From positions 54,071,217 to 54,135,216 of the forward strand of contig CP141139.1 of assembly GCA_035236585.1 (NCBI GenBank): a stretch of 64,000 nt of DNA, given 5' to 3'. Numbering within the stretch: position 1 is the first letter of the stretch; each line of letters opens with the position of its first letter. The DNA is from Warburgia ugandensis. Taxonomy: Eukaryota; Streptophyta; Magnoliopsida; Canellales; Canellaceae. The translations under genes were made by a program, and so were the position numbers. Shown here in pieces: positions 27,126-39,267 of this stretch. The notes under the pieces were generated by a model that saw only the letters and a list, made by a program, of their open reading frames with translations, did not search any database and had not been told where the DNA came from.

Positions 27126-30100
27126 GGTTCCAATAGTGTGATATTGTTCGCTTTGGCACAGAGTGCCTCACAGTTTTCAAACGAGTCACCGTGTGCATCA
27201 GAGTGCACAGTGGACGATATTGTCCTCTCTGGGTCCCTCAACCTATCTTGGGGTGTCCCCCTCAAGGTATCTTGGGCCCTTAAGGTATCTTGTCGCCCTC
27301 AAGGTTTCACTTCCTTCCCTTATGGGTCAGAACGCGTCATACCTATTAGAGCCAACCGAACTCTTATAACCAGTCCAGATCTCCCTCCCCAGGCGATGTG
27401 GGACTAACTCTCAATACCTCCCCGCCCTTGTTCCCTCAGACTATCTTGGGCCTTAGCCTTAGACTATCTTGGGACATCCCCCTCAAGCCATCTTGGCGAA
27501 CACTTGCGAGTTCACCTTTCCCCCTTTAGGGACATCTGCCCATGCGTGCGGCTAGCCCTCCCCACCATGAGGGAACTGGCTTTGATACCATTTGTAATAG
27601 TCCGGGGTTCCAACAGTGTGATATTGTCTACTTTGGCACAGAGTTCCTCGTAGTTTTAAAATGCATCACACCTGTTAAAGCCAATCGGACTCTCATAACC
27701 AGCCCAGATCTCCCTCCCGAGGCAATGTGGGACTAACTCTCAGTACCTCCCCGCCCTTGTTCCCTCAGACTATCTTGGGCGTGAACCCACTGGTGTTCAC
27801 CAAGATGGCTTGAGGGTGGGCCACGATGGCTTGAGGGGGATGCCCCAAGATAGTCTGAGGCTAAGGCCCAAGACAGTCTGAGGGAACAAGGGTGGAGAGG
27901 TACTGAGAGTTAGTCCCACATCGCCTGGGGAGGGAGATCTGGGCTGATTATAAGAGTTTGGTTGGCTCTAATAGGTGTGATGCATTCTAACCCATAAGGG
28001 AAGGAAGCAAAACCTTGAGGGCGACAAGATACCTTGAGGGGTACACCCCAAGATAGGTTGAGGAAAACCCAAGATAGGTTGAGGGACCCAGAGAGAACAA
28101 TATCGTCTGTTGTGCACTCTAATACACATGATGATGCGTTTTAAAATTTGTGAGGCACTCTGTGCCAAAGCGGACAATATCACACTGTTGGAACCCCGGT
28201 CTGTTAAAAATGGTATCAGAGCCAGTTCCCTCATGGTGGGGAGGGCTAGTCGCATGTGGGCACTCATGTGGAAACACGCGGGGACACGTGTCCCTAAAGG
28301 GGGAAAGGTGAACCCATAAGCATTTGCCAAGATGCCTTGAAGGTGGGGCCAAGATGGCTTGAGGGGGATGCCCCAAGATAGTCTGAGGTTAAGGCCTAAG
28401 ATAGGTTGAGGTGACGAGGGAGGGGAGGTACTGAGAGTTAGTCCCACATAGCCTGGGGAGGGAAATTTGAACTGGTTATAAGAGTCCGATTAGCTCTAAC
28501 AGGTGTGACACATTCTAAAACCGTGAGGCACTCTGTGCCAAAGCAGACAATATCACACTGTTGGAACCCCGGTCTGTTATAAATGGTATCAAAGCTAGTT
28601 ACCTCGTGGTTGAGAGGGCTAGCTGTACGTGGGCACTCGCATGGAAACACGCAGGGACGCATGTCCCTAAAGGGAGAAAGTTGAAGCCGCAGGTGTTTGC
28701 CAAGATGGATTGAGGGTAGGCCAAGATGGCATGACGAGGATGCCCCAATATAGTCTGAGGGTAAGGCCCAAGATAGTCTGAGGGAACAAGGGCGGGAAGG
28801 TATTGAGAGTTAGTCCCACATCACCTGGGGAGGGAGATCTTGGCTGGTTATAAGAGTCCGATTGGCTCTAACAGGTGTGTCGTGTTTTAAAATTGTGAGG
28901 CACTCTGTGCCAAAGCGGACAATATCACACTATTAGAACGCTGGTCTGTTACAAATGGTATCAGAGCCAGTTCCCTCGTGGTGGGGAGGGCTAGTCGCAC
29001 GTGGGCTCTCGCGTGGAAACACGCGGGGACGCGTGTCCCTAAATGGGAAAAGGTGAACCTGTAGGTGTTTGCTAAGATGGCTTGAGGGTAGGCCAAGATG
29101 GCTTGAGGGGGATGCCCCAAGATAGTCTAAGGCTAGGGCCCAAGATAGCCTGAGGGAAGAAGGGGGGAGGTATTGAGAGTTAGTCCCACATTGCCTGAGG
29201 AGGGAGATATGGGCTAGTTATAAGAGTCCAGTTGGCTCTAATAGGTGTGACACAATTTAAAACCGTGAGGCACTCTATGCCAAAGCAAACAATATCACAC
29301 TGTTGGAACCCCTATCTGTTACAAATATTGTCCGATGTGCACTCTGATACACACGGTGACGCGTTCTGACCCGTCAGGGAAGGAAACATAACCTTGAGGG
29401 CGACAAGATACCTTGAGGGGGACACCCCAAGATAGGTTAAGGAAAACCCAAGATAGGTTGAGGGATACAAAGAGGACAATATCGTCTGCTGTGCGCTCTA
29501 ATACACACGGTGACGCGTTTTAAAACCATGAGGCACTTTGTGCCAAAGCAGACAATATCACACTGTTGGAACCCTGGTCTATTACAAATGGTATCAGAGC
29601 CAGTTCCGTGGTGGTGGTGAGGGCTAGCTGCACATCTGCATTCGCATGGAAACACGCCGGGACGCGTGTCCCTAAAGGGGGAAAGGTGAAGCCACAGGCA
29701 TTGGCCAAGATGTCTTGAGGGGGATGCCCCAAGATAGTCTAAGGCTAAGGCCCAAGATAGGTTAAGGTGACAAGGGTGGGGAGGTACTGAGAGTTAGTCC
29801 CACATTGCCTAAGGAGGGAAATCTGGGCTAGTTATAAGAGTCCGGTTGGCTCTAATAGGTGTGACACGTTTTAAAACCGTGAGACACTCTCTGCCAAAGT
29901 GGACAATATCACACTGTTGGAACCCTAATCTATTACAAATGGTATCAGGACCAGTTCCCTCGTGGTGGGGAGGGTTAGCCGCATGTGGGCACTCATGTGG
30001 AAACACGCAGGGACACATGTCCCTAAAGGGGGAAAGGTGAACCCGCAAGTGTTTGCCAAGATGGCTTGAGGGGGATGTCCCAATATAGTCTGAGCCTATG

Positions 30101-31575
30101 GCCCAAGATAGTCTGAGGGAACAAGGGCGGGGAGTTACTAAGAGTTAGTCCCACATTGCCTGGGGAGGGAGATCTTAACTGGTTATAAGAGTCCGGTTGG
30201 CTCTAACAGGTGTGACGCGTTTTAAAATTGTGAGGCACTCTATGCCAAAGCGGACAATATCACACTATTGAAATCCCAATCTGGTGCAAATGGTATCAGA
30301 GCCAGTTCCCTCGTGGTGGGGAGGGCTAGCCGCACATGACCTCTCATGTGGAAACACTAGAGGATGCGTGTCCCTAAAGGGGGAAAGGTGAACCCACAAG
30401 TGTTTGCTAAGATAGCTTGAGGGTAGGCCAAGATGGCTTGAGGGGGATGCCCCAAGATAGTCTGAGGCTAAGGCCCAAGATAGTCTAACGGAACAAGAGT
30501 AGGGAGGTACTGAGAGTTAGTCCCACATCGCCTGGGGAGGGAGATATGAGCTGGTTATAAGAGTCTGGTTGGCTCTAATAGGTGTGACACGTTTTAAAAC
30601 CGTGAGGCACTCTGTGCCAAAGCGGATAATATCACACTGTTGGAACCTTGATCTGTTACAAATATTGTCCGTTGTGTAGTTTGACACACACGGTGACGCA
30701 TTCTGACCTATCAGGGAAGGAAACAAAACCTTGAGGGCGACAAGATACCTTGAGGGGGACACCCTAAGATAGGTTAAGGAAAACCCAAGATAGGTTGAGG
30801 GACCCAAAGAGGACAATATTGTCCGCTGTGCACTCTGATACACAAGGTGACACGTTTTAAAACTGTGAGGCACTCTGTGCCAAAGCGGACAATATCACAC
30901 TGTTGGAACCCTGGTATGTTATAAATGGTATCAGAGCCAATTTTCTCGTGGTGGGGAGGGCTAGCCGCATGTGAGCACTCATGTGGAAACACACGGGGAC
31001 GCATGTCCCTAAGGGGGGAAAGGTGAACCTGCAAGTGTTTGCCAAGATGGCTTGAGGAGGATGTCCCAATATAGTCTGAGGCATGGCCCAAGATAGTATG
31101 AGGGAACAAGGGTGGGGAGGTACTAAGAGTTAGTCCCACATCACCGGGGGAGGGAGATCTGGTCTGGTTATAGGAGTCCGGTTTGCTCTAACAAGTGTGT
31201 CGCGTTTTGACCCGTAAAGGAAAGAAACAAAACCTTGAGGGCGACAAGATACCTTGAGGGGGACAACCCAAGATAGGTTGAGAAAACCCAAGATAGGTTG
31301 AGGGACCCAAAGAGGACAATATCGTCTGCTGTGCACTCTAATACGCACGGTGATGCGTTCTAACCCATTAGGGAAGGAAGCAAAACCTTGAGGGTGACAA
31401 GATACCTTGAGGGCCCAAGATACCTTGAGGGGGACACCCCTAGATAGGTTGAGGAAAACCCAAGATAGGTTGAGGGACCCAAAGAGGACAATATCATCCA
31501 TTGTGCACTCTGATACACGGTGACGTGTTTTAAAACCGTGAGGCATTCTGTGCTAAAGCGGATAATATTGTCTGA
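27126..31575. repeat. Tandem array of TRIM-like terminal-repeat units, polarity switch near 27783
   Basis: About ten plus-strand copies of a unit containing CCAAAGCGGACAATATCACA lie between 27783 and 31575, with two minus-strand copies at 27126-27783. Most units carry TTAGTCCCACATCGCCTGG, then the GGACAATATCACACTGTT block, then ATGGTATCAGAGCCAG, which is an initiator-Met primer site. That is the arrangement of an LTR end plus primer site in a small terminal-repeat retrotransposon. Long units of about 340-380 bp (A) and short ones of about 260 bp (B, lacking the primer-site part) alternate as A-A-A-B. Open frames on both strands are by-products of the GC-rich repeats. No protein domain is visible. 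Confidence 0.8.
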
Positions 31576-32569
31576 CCTATCGAGGCCTAAACCCTTTATT
31601 AAGTAGCATATAGATAATTGCATTAGTCTACTACTTTCTCTTGCATTTTTAGGATGTATTTATTTCTTTAAGGTAATTATATGATTGAACAAACTACCAT
31701 TAGAATGAAGAATTGATTAGTAAGGGCAATAACCCCACAATCAAGGGTGGATTTGATCACCACCTCTTGGCCCACCTAGGTTAATTATCAATGGACACGT
31801 ACCATAAACTTTAATAAATTAATTTAAAATCAATTAGAAGAGACTTGTAGCAGTCCACGAGCTCATAGGAACCACTTAGAAGGAGGTAGATTACTATCAC
31901 TTTAATGGCCGCAAGCTAATCAACTACTTTGGTATTTAAATAACTAGCTTTGCCAACACCTTAGACAACTCAGATTACATATGGCTAACTAAGGAAGATA
32001 TGAAGCAGTTGATGTAGTTAGGATCTAATTGGTAAGCAGTAAGACAAGTCTGAAAGAAAGGAGAAGCTATTTAGGCTAGTATAATCTAACATCTACGCCC
32101 TCAAAAAAAAATTAAGATAAATAAAAAATATTTTCATCTTGTTTGTCTTAGGGATAGATTATTATGCCTCCTTTGGATGTGCATCATTTTTACATATAGG
32201 TCACATCATTTAGTTTAGGTTTCCCCAATCTAGTAAAAAAAGAAAAAGAAAAACAAAAGCAAAAAATAGGAAGGAGAACACTCTTTCATTGTTTGTAGAG
32301 AATATCTTTTCGTTCTATAACAAGTTGAGTCCATTGCACCAAACATTGGCATGTGCACGGCTGTCGATTTTTCTACATAGATTTAGCACTCATAGATCCT
32401 AAGATCGAATGGATTGCTCGGCAAGGGTAAATAAATAATCTTGATATAGATAGCCTTGCAATAGTAATGACAGACAAAGTAATAGAAGTTAATCCACTTA
32501 GAGAATACTCTACTCTAGTTCAATATAATTCACCATCATGTATAGTATTACCTACCACTAATAAAATTT

Positions 32570-32885
32570 GGACTTTATAAGATGGCAAATATAAGACAAT
32601 TTTAATACAACTGTCTTATATATTATAATATTATCAGATGGTTTTGACATAACTATCTTATAAAATTTTTATATAAGATGGTTTTGGTAAACTGCCTTTT
32701 ATTATGTTAATAATATAAGATGGTTTTTTAAAACTGTCTTATATTTTTAAAAGAATATAAGATGATTATCCATAACGGTCTTATATAAAATATTTATAAG
32801 ATGGTTATTGATAACAATCTTATAATATTAACAATATAATGTGGTTTTTAAAACTGTCTTATATTTTTCATGTTTTATAAGTTGT
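32570..32885. repeat. Subterminal repeats of the CACTA element
   Basis: About a dozen copies of a 10-12 bp motif (TATAAGATGGTTTT and its complement AAAACTGTCTTATA) occur in roughly 300 bp, often as inverted pairs. In this superfamily such motifs bind the element's DNA-binding protein. Here that role is inferred from family knowledge. Confidence 0.85.
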
Positions 32886-33344
32886 TCATCCTTTAATTTT
32901 TTACTCTTGGCTGCTTCAATGAAAACTTGAACATTGCATTGAATTTACATGCACTTTGTCCCGAACTTATATTTTCTCAGTTAATATTGGTTGGGTAGTA
33001 TTCATTCTTGTACTTTATCATATGTTTACTTTATTTGATGTTTATGGGTATGAAATTCCTTTTCTTTTTTCTTCTTGCATTTATGTGATATATTTATCTA
33101 TATGGATCAGTGTGTGGAACATTTGTGTTTATGGATTAGTCATGTTTTTGCATCATTCTTACTTTTCCCAATCCTTAACTTGAAAAGTGTTGATTCCTCT
33201 AATATATATTAATTATATATGTTTTTACTAACTATGTACATTTTATGTGCACACTAAGTATTTGGTTAAATGTCCAACCCATGTTATTAACTTTTCATGC
33301 TTAGAAAGTCTTTGCACACATTTGAACTTCAACTTTTGGACAAA

Positions 33345-33716
33345 ATGGACAAATATGCTTAGATGCATGGAAAGATCATCAAGGGAACAAAAAAGTTCAT
33401 TAAGTTTGTACTTAGGGTAGGTGGTTATTGTAATCGAATGCGATGTTCATGCTCGCAATGTGGAAACCTAAAAAAGGTTACTGATGGTGAGTTGAGAGAA
33501 CATTTGTGCTTCAATGGAGTAGATGAAAGTTATCGCCTCTAGATGTGGCATGGAGAGGAATTACCTCATGGGACCTCGATAAGGGCTTAATGTGTACACC
33601 TATGTTTCGATGTGTATAAAATGACTTCGAAGACAACCTAGAACAATTTTAGATTGCAATGGAGGAAGTCGATGAGCCATTGTACGTAGGGTGTCAAGAT
33701 TATACTTGTGACGACC
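33345..33716 (+). pseudogene. CACTA transposase N-terminal domain, broken
   Basis: From ATG at 33345 one frame reads MDKYA, a stop, then a block related to the transposase-associated zinc-binding domain of plant CACTA transposases. It includes NRMRCSCSQCGNLKKV and LREHLCFNGVDESYRL, with the spaced cysteines and histidine in place. A second in-frame stop falls just before the conserved MWHGEE. About 100 bases on, the reading shifts frame and gives EEVDEPLYVGCQDYT, another conserved CACTA block. The fragment ends at the inserted LTR. It cannot encode an active transposase. Confidence 0.85.
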
Positions 33717-36700
33717 CAAGTTTTTGAAATATGTTTTCGTTATTTATTTTCAAATGGTGGTCGACCAATTTTGCAAAAGTTTTGAAAACTTAAGCAGTGG
33801 AAAAAAATTTCTTTGAAATTCTTTTCAGAAAACACGAATGCCACATTTCACTCACATATACATACATAATTTTGTATACAACATATGTTTCCAAAGAAAC
33901 TCATTTTATTAAAATTGCAAGATCAATCTAGTGCTTCACATACACAGCCCATTTATTACATCTTATGTCCAAAATATACAAATCTAAATACAATCAAATC
34001 CTTTCACAAATGTATATAGTCTTGATCAATAGCATGGTCTTTATATCCCCTTGTCGTATTCCTTCAATCCTTCCTTTCTGTATTTGAGATACTGCAAACA
34101 TTTACATCTTATGTCCAAAATATACAAATCTAAATACAATCAAATCCTTTCACTATGCCATACATCATAATGCAAAATACTCAAAGGACTACCATGCTGC
34201 AGTCTGATCCATACTAACATGGTCAGATAACTGCCCTGTTCACCACTGATACCACAATGGAAAAAATTGTGTCACTGCCCATATGGGGAGATAGGACTTT
34301 CACAGTGGGGCCTTCCCATAATTGCCCCACCTCACTTTTAGCCTTTCTTTAGTCAAGGTATCATCATATCATCAAATTTCAGGAAGTAAATGGTCAAACC
34401 CTCATAACTCCCCTAGCATAGCATCACCAGGCTTATACCTGTTAAAACAAAACCACAAGCATCCATGCTTATATATAAAATACTTCTTGTTCATATCAAA
34501 CAATCTATCTGTTTATATTATTACCCTCATATTCAATATCCTTATACTAAGGATATAATTTCATTTCTAAATTTAGGGATTATTCATTTATTATAAATGA
34601 TCCCCATTACCTTTATTTTGGTATTCATATACCAAAATGTTATTTAAGTGTAAGGATACTCATTTGATACAAATGATATCCTTTATTGTTATGTTCTTAT
34701 CTAAGTTTAGGGGTAATCATAAATGATACCCAGGTATTTAATATGTAGTCCATCTAATTTCAACAGTTTATTTCTATCTCAACTACATGAATTATGATTC
34801 AAATGCAACTAAGCATATTATCATTCTTAAGCATTATAATTTCTATGTATAACAACAATTCCATAGACCATAGATCTTGTATTCTTAAAGTTCCACCTAC
34901 CTTGCATGTAATCATTCATCCATTAAAATCTTCCATGATTGACGTATGTAATCTGTAAATACATACATACTGTCATTATCTAAACAACTTGGATAATCTC
35001 ATATTTATATTCCTTATCTAATCTTGTCCTTTGATATAGATCTAGATCTTTCTTGTGTTCCTATCATCCATACAATCTATCTTCCTCAGATATTGTTTAT
35101 CCTATTGATCAATAGATTTGACTATTAGAATGATCTTCTAATCTTTCAGATCTAAGTATTTGTGCATCCATCTCTTTGATCCTGATCTTTCACAGATTCT
35201 TTGATCAACAATTTATACTTGTTGATAAAGATCAAGGGCCTAGATCTTCTATCATCTAGTTCTTCTTTGATCTAAGTTCAGTTGTTTGAACATCCCTAAG
35301 TAGGATGATCTTAATTCTTTTCCTTGAATCATATTTGATCAAGGGTGTGGATTATCTAATCTAATGATCTATATTTGATCTACAACATGCTAATAAGCAT
35401 ACATACTAATACAATACAATGTTATGATTCTTCTTATTCTTGATCATTCAAGATCTCCTTATGTATCTTGTTTGATCTTGATTATCTTACTTACCATGTT
35501 TATTAAGATTAGATATTTTACTAACCTTTTAGGATATTATTATTATTATTCAACAAGTTAATGTTTTATTGGTTGAAGATAGCTTATTTCATCCTAACAT
35601 GAGGATTGTATTAACCACTTTAGAGCAGAACCCAACTAGTAAGTCATAATCAAATCTGGAAATAAGGAGGAGCTGTCTAGATTTAGGAAAGATAATCAAG
35701 ACATTGTTCAATTAGTAGAATACTAAGATTGGTTGGGCTCATTTAGACCATAAAATACAAAGTAGTTAAGATTAAGATGTATCAAATAATCTAGACCATA
35801 AATTGACAATCAAAGGCTAGAATCTAATAATATGACAAGCCTTTAAGTAAGACGACTATGGGCAAGGAAGAACAAAAGTAAGATCATGATGATTAAGGAT
35901 AATCAAAGGTAGATCTAAAATTAACAAACCTTGAAAAATGAAATATATTATAGCTCAAACTGAGATCAATGGAAATTAGACATTAGACAATCCAAGCCAT
36001 TGATCAAAGGTATCCAAAGTAAAGAGATCCATATAGATCAAGATCATTATATTTAAGGATGATCAAAGACCAAACAAGATGTATATATGAAAGTGCGATA
36101 ACGTTATATACACATATGACTTGACAGATACACAAATTTATATGCCGACTAAGATCATTGATCATTCTAAGTATTAGGATCATCTCATTTGAGAAGGTGG
36201 ACCTTTAAGAATGCATTCCTTTAAATTTCAAGATCTATGTTCTAAGTATGATATTATTATGAAGTTTACATAATTTAAACGATTCAATTAGAATGATTAT
36301 AAATGCCTTAAATTGTTTCAAATGTATTCTATGATGATCTTATGCTTAGAATTTCATAGTTATTATTTAAGCATGATCTCAAATTATATTATTTAATTAT
36401 CCATGAATGTAAATTGAGAAATTCCATCCCTAGTACATGAGTACCTAATTAATAAGGATGATGATATTACTAAAAATTTTATATGAACATACAAATAGCC
36501 TGCTAGTATGATTATTATCTTTTATACAAGCATGCAACCTTGCGGGTTTTGTTTTTGATAGGCATAGGCCTCGAGATACTATGTTAGGAGGCTTGTGAGG
36601 GTTTAGCCACCCTCTTAAAATTGATGATATGCATACCATGACCATAGTGAAGCAAAATGTAAGGTGGGGCAATTATGGGAAGGCTAGTCACTATGACAGT

Positions 36701-37666
36701 CTATCTCCCTATATAAACATGACATTGTGTATTTTTCCACTGTAGTATTAGTGAAGTATATAACACTTATTCATGCGAACTAGTATGGATCAGATTGTAG
36801 CATAGTAGTCCTCTATGTATTTTACACTATAATACAGTTGATAGCATAATGAGATGCCCGGTATGAGCTCATTATTAATATTCCCATAAAGAAATATTTT
36901 TTAGCAAAGGTTGGATGATTATGGACCCCATAGAGTGAGGGGTGTGGATATTAAACCTAGTACAGTTTGGGTGTTGATATTATGATATTACAATTGATAC
37001 TATTAACTATGTTCACAAATTTAACTGTTTTACTCAGATAAGGCAAAATTAAATATGATTTATTTCATAAAAGGTTCCACATGAGAAGTTACATGATAGA
37101 ATTACTATACAAAGTATGATTCATGGAAAATGAGTTACTTCATGGAAATTGATGGAAGCATGTTGGAAGTATTACATAATTAGTGGACCATAAGTCATGT
37201 TTTAAATTTTCATATGCTTCTTAAATCCCCTACCAAGTATATCTTGTTGAGATATTGTAAGTGTTTGAATGTTTACAATATCTCAGATATAGATAATAGG
37301 AGTGAAAGGTTACAACTCGAGGATATCAACAACCATACTACTGATCAAGGGTTGTTGGAATCTTGTAATGTGTAGGTAATTTATTTGGATTGTGTTCTTT
37401 GGACATTTCATTTAATAATTACAGGTGGCTGTATATGTGAACCATTGGATGGATCCTGTTTTCAAGAAATGCTTTCCTATTGTGACTCAGTAGAAATCTA
37501 TTTTATATTATGTATAATAAGAGAATTAAAGTGACATTCCAGTTTTTGAAAAAGAAATTGCAAGGAAAATGTTTTTCGCTATTTGATTTTTAAATCTTTC
37601 ATAAAATAAGGGCCGTATCTTTTGAAATATTAAAAAAACTATGTTTTAAAAACTTGGGTTGTCACA
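33717..37666. repeat. Large inverted repeat: two head-to-head LTR copies
   Basis: The left edge is TGTGACGACCCAAG and the right edge CTTGGGTTGTCACA. The left arm (33717-35598) is the reverse complement, clearly but imperfectly, of the right arm (35599-37666). Both arms are related to 19451-21400, the 3' part of the chromovirus LTR above. They are therefore two LTR copies whose 3' ends point outward and whose 5' parts are missing at the centre. Flanking bases (ATACT and CCAAA) do not form a target duplication. No primer site, gag or pol is present, and no gene is seen. Confidence 0.85.
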
Positions 37667-37922
37667 CCAAAATTGGGTAAGGTCGTATAATCAATAAGAA
37701 TTTCACAAGATCAGTAATTTTAGAACTAGAATGCTAGAAAGAGATGCTCTTAGGTTCATCTTTCTTAGCTTGAATTCAAGGACTATAGAACTTTAGAAGT
37801 GGAAGAATCATTGAAGAGCGATGCCAAAATGGGCAAAATCTATAGAGAGAGAGAATATAATGATGATAAATTCGATGAACTCAAAGAGCATGAATAGAAT
37901 AATGCACAAAACTAACAAACTC

Positions 37923-37955
<33 letters not shown>

Positions 37956-39160
37956 CTGGAAAAAAACAGAAATTATTTTTGGTGTAGAATGACCTCGTGG
38001 GACACCCCTTAGAGGAGCTTAGGGTAGCTAGCCCCTTAAAGCAAAAAAAATTGTTACATATGTAACGAAATGAACTAAAATCCATTAAATTAAAATAGTA
38101 ATAAAAGGGTAAACATATTTGAAGTTAAAAAAATTGTTACAGCTATTACAAATGCAAAAGTCCTATTGCATGTAATAAAAAATGAAATAAATAAATTATT
38201 TATGCATAAGAGCCCATAAATGTTATCAATTTAACTTAACAAGTTCAACATCAATCTCCTTCTTAAAACAAATACTATTTTTCCATCATATCATGCATTG
38301 TATATTTCTAATCCACGTCATAACATGTTGTTTCAGATTCATTCATTAGAATCACATATATGTATGCTATGTTTCCTTATAGTAGATGTGCTTGAAATGT
38401 GTGAATGTGGGTATGCTTTTTAAAAAAAAAGAATTTGGTAAATGGTTTACTTTACAAGTTTCTTATTTATTTTTTGACTATTAATCCTAGGTTTTCAATT
38501 ATTAAAAGTAAAACTCAAACTAATTAGGCTTTTAAGTTTAAAAGAATAAGGGGATTTGGTTTGCTCGCACTTCTTATCATTTTAGTTCTTTGAGATATTA
38601 AATTTATGTCTATGCTTTAATGGATTTATTTGGGTTATTAGGGACCTAAGGCCCTTCTTATTTTTGGTGATGATTCCTCTAGGACAATAACTGGAATAAA
38701 CTCTAGAAAATATGAAATTAATTTTCACTTTAGTTTTTCTTCAAATTAGAAGACTAATCTAAACTAAAAGAAACACATTAATTTTATAAAGAATATATCT
38801 AATCACCACTTAAGATAAAATCAAAGATTGTAACATAAGATAAGATAAAATATCCTTTTCAAACTTGGGCACCTTAAAAATATCTACAACTTACATTCAC
38901 CTTGCGGAGGAAGAAGAAGTGGGAAGTAGACGCCTGCAAAAGAGTGGACCGTCCACTAACTTGAGCCATCGATGAGGTTAATCATAGCCGTTAGTTGGGC
39001 AAGGAATGAAGCTGGTACACGGTAACGACTTTGGCCTGAATCTCGTTTATTTGAGGAAGAAAACTTAATCGATGGCGAGGAGCCACCAGGCGGGATCCCC
39101 AATGAAGTTTTAGCTGGAGTAAACATAAACAAACCCACGCACACTCTGGAAGAGCAGCGT
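37667..39160. other. Intergenic stretch upstream of PFP-beta, no gene seen
   Basis: The stretch is AT-rich with a GA microsatellite at about 37924-37951. No coding region or recognisable element was found to 38880. From about 38900 GC content rises towards the PFP-beta promoter. Confidence 0.5.
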
Positions 39161-39165
39161 GTTTG

Positions 39166-39171
39166 TATAAA
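39166..39171 (+). promoter_or_regulatory. TATA box of PFP-beta
   Basis: TATAAA lies 97 bases before the ATG at 39268, in a GC-richer stretch (TATAAAGGGGCG). Transcription would be expected to start about 30 bases downstream, leaving a short 5' untranslated leader of roughly 70 bases. Inferred from position and sequence only. Confidence 0.65.
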
Positions 39172-39267
39172 GGGGCGTGGAGAGTAGGTTTGTTCAGCCG
39201 CGTTGGTGGTGTTGCCTTCTGCTTTTCTCCCGGGTAGCCCCTTCTTCCTTCTTGCACCGCATCCAGC

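Larger units (their letters stand above)
25558..32555 (+). mobile_element. Second Athila-like Ty3/Gypsy element, 5' part only
   Basis: An LTR-like region ends at CA near 26512 (start uncertain, about 25558). A tRNA-Asp-type primer site follows at 26520-26537. A long leader spans 26540-27125 and 31576-32466, with the TRIM-derived array lodged in it. A gag-like start is at 32467 (MTDKVIEVNPL, then REYSTLVQYNSPSCIVLP). The leader at about 31760-32080 matches the minus-strand leader at about 2670-3060, and the gag start resembles that of the element at 1-5389. A CACTA transposon cuts the gag at 32556. It is an old fossil. Confidence 0.7.
32556..33716 (+). mobile_element. CACTA (En/Spm) DNA transposon, 5' end
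   Basis: The element begins CACTAATAAAATTTGG at 32556, preceded by ACC, inside the Athila-like gag. From 32570 to 32885 there are many copies, in both orientations, of a subterminal word of the type ATAAGATGGTT / AACTGTCTTAT, as in plant CACTA elements. A transposase fragment follows. Homology stops at 33716, where an inverted LTR pair begins. A few codons just right of that pair (37669 on) could continue the transposase. No 3' terminus was found. Confidence 0.8.

Noticed and set aside
27126-31575. Many overlapping open frames of 60-160 codons on both strands
   Set aside because: They recur with the tandem units, occur on opposite strands at the same place and have no known domains. They follow from GC-rich repeat composition.
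27783-31575. Possible CRISPR-like array
   Set aside because: Units are 260-380 bp, similar throughout with no unique spacers, contain a plant retroelement primer site and lie in a plant genome.
33717-37666. Large DNA transposon with long terminal inverted repeats
   Set aside because: The arms are related to a chromovirus LTR, no transposase lies between them and no target duplication was found.
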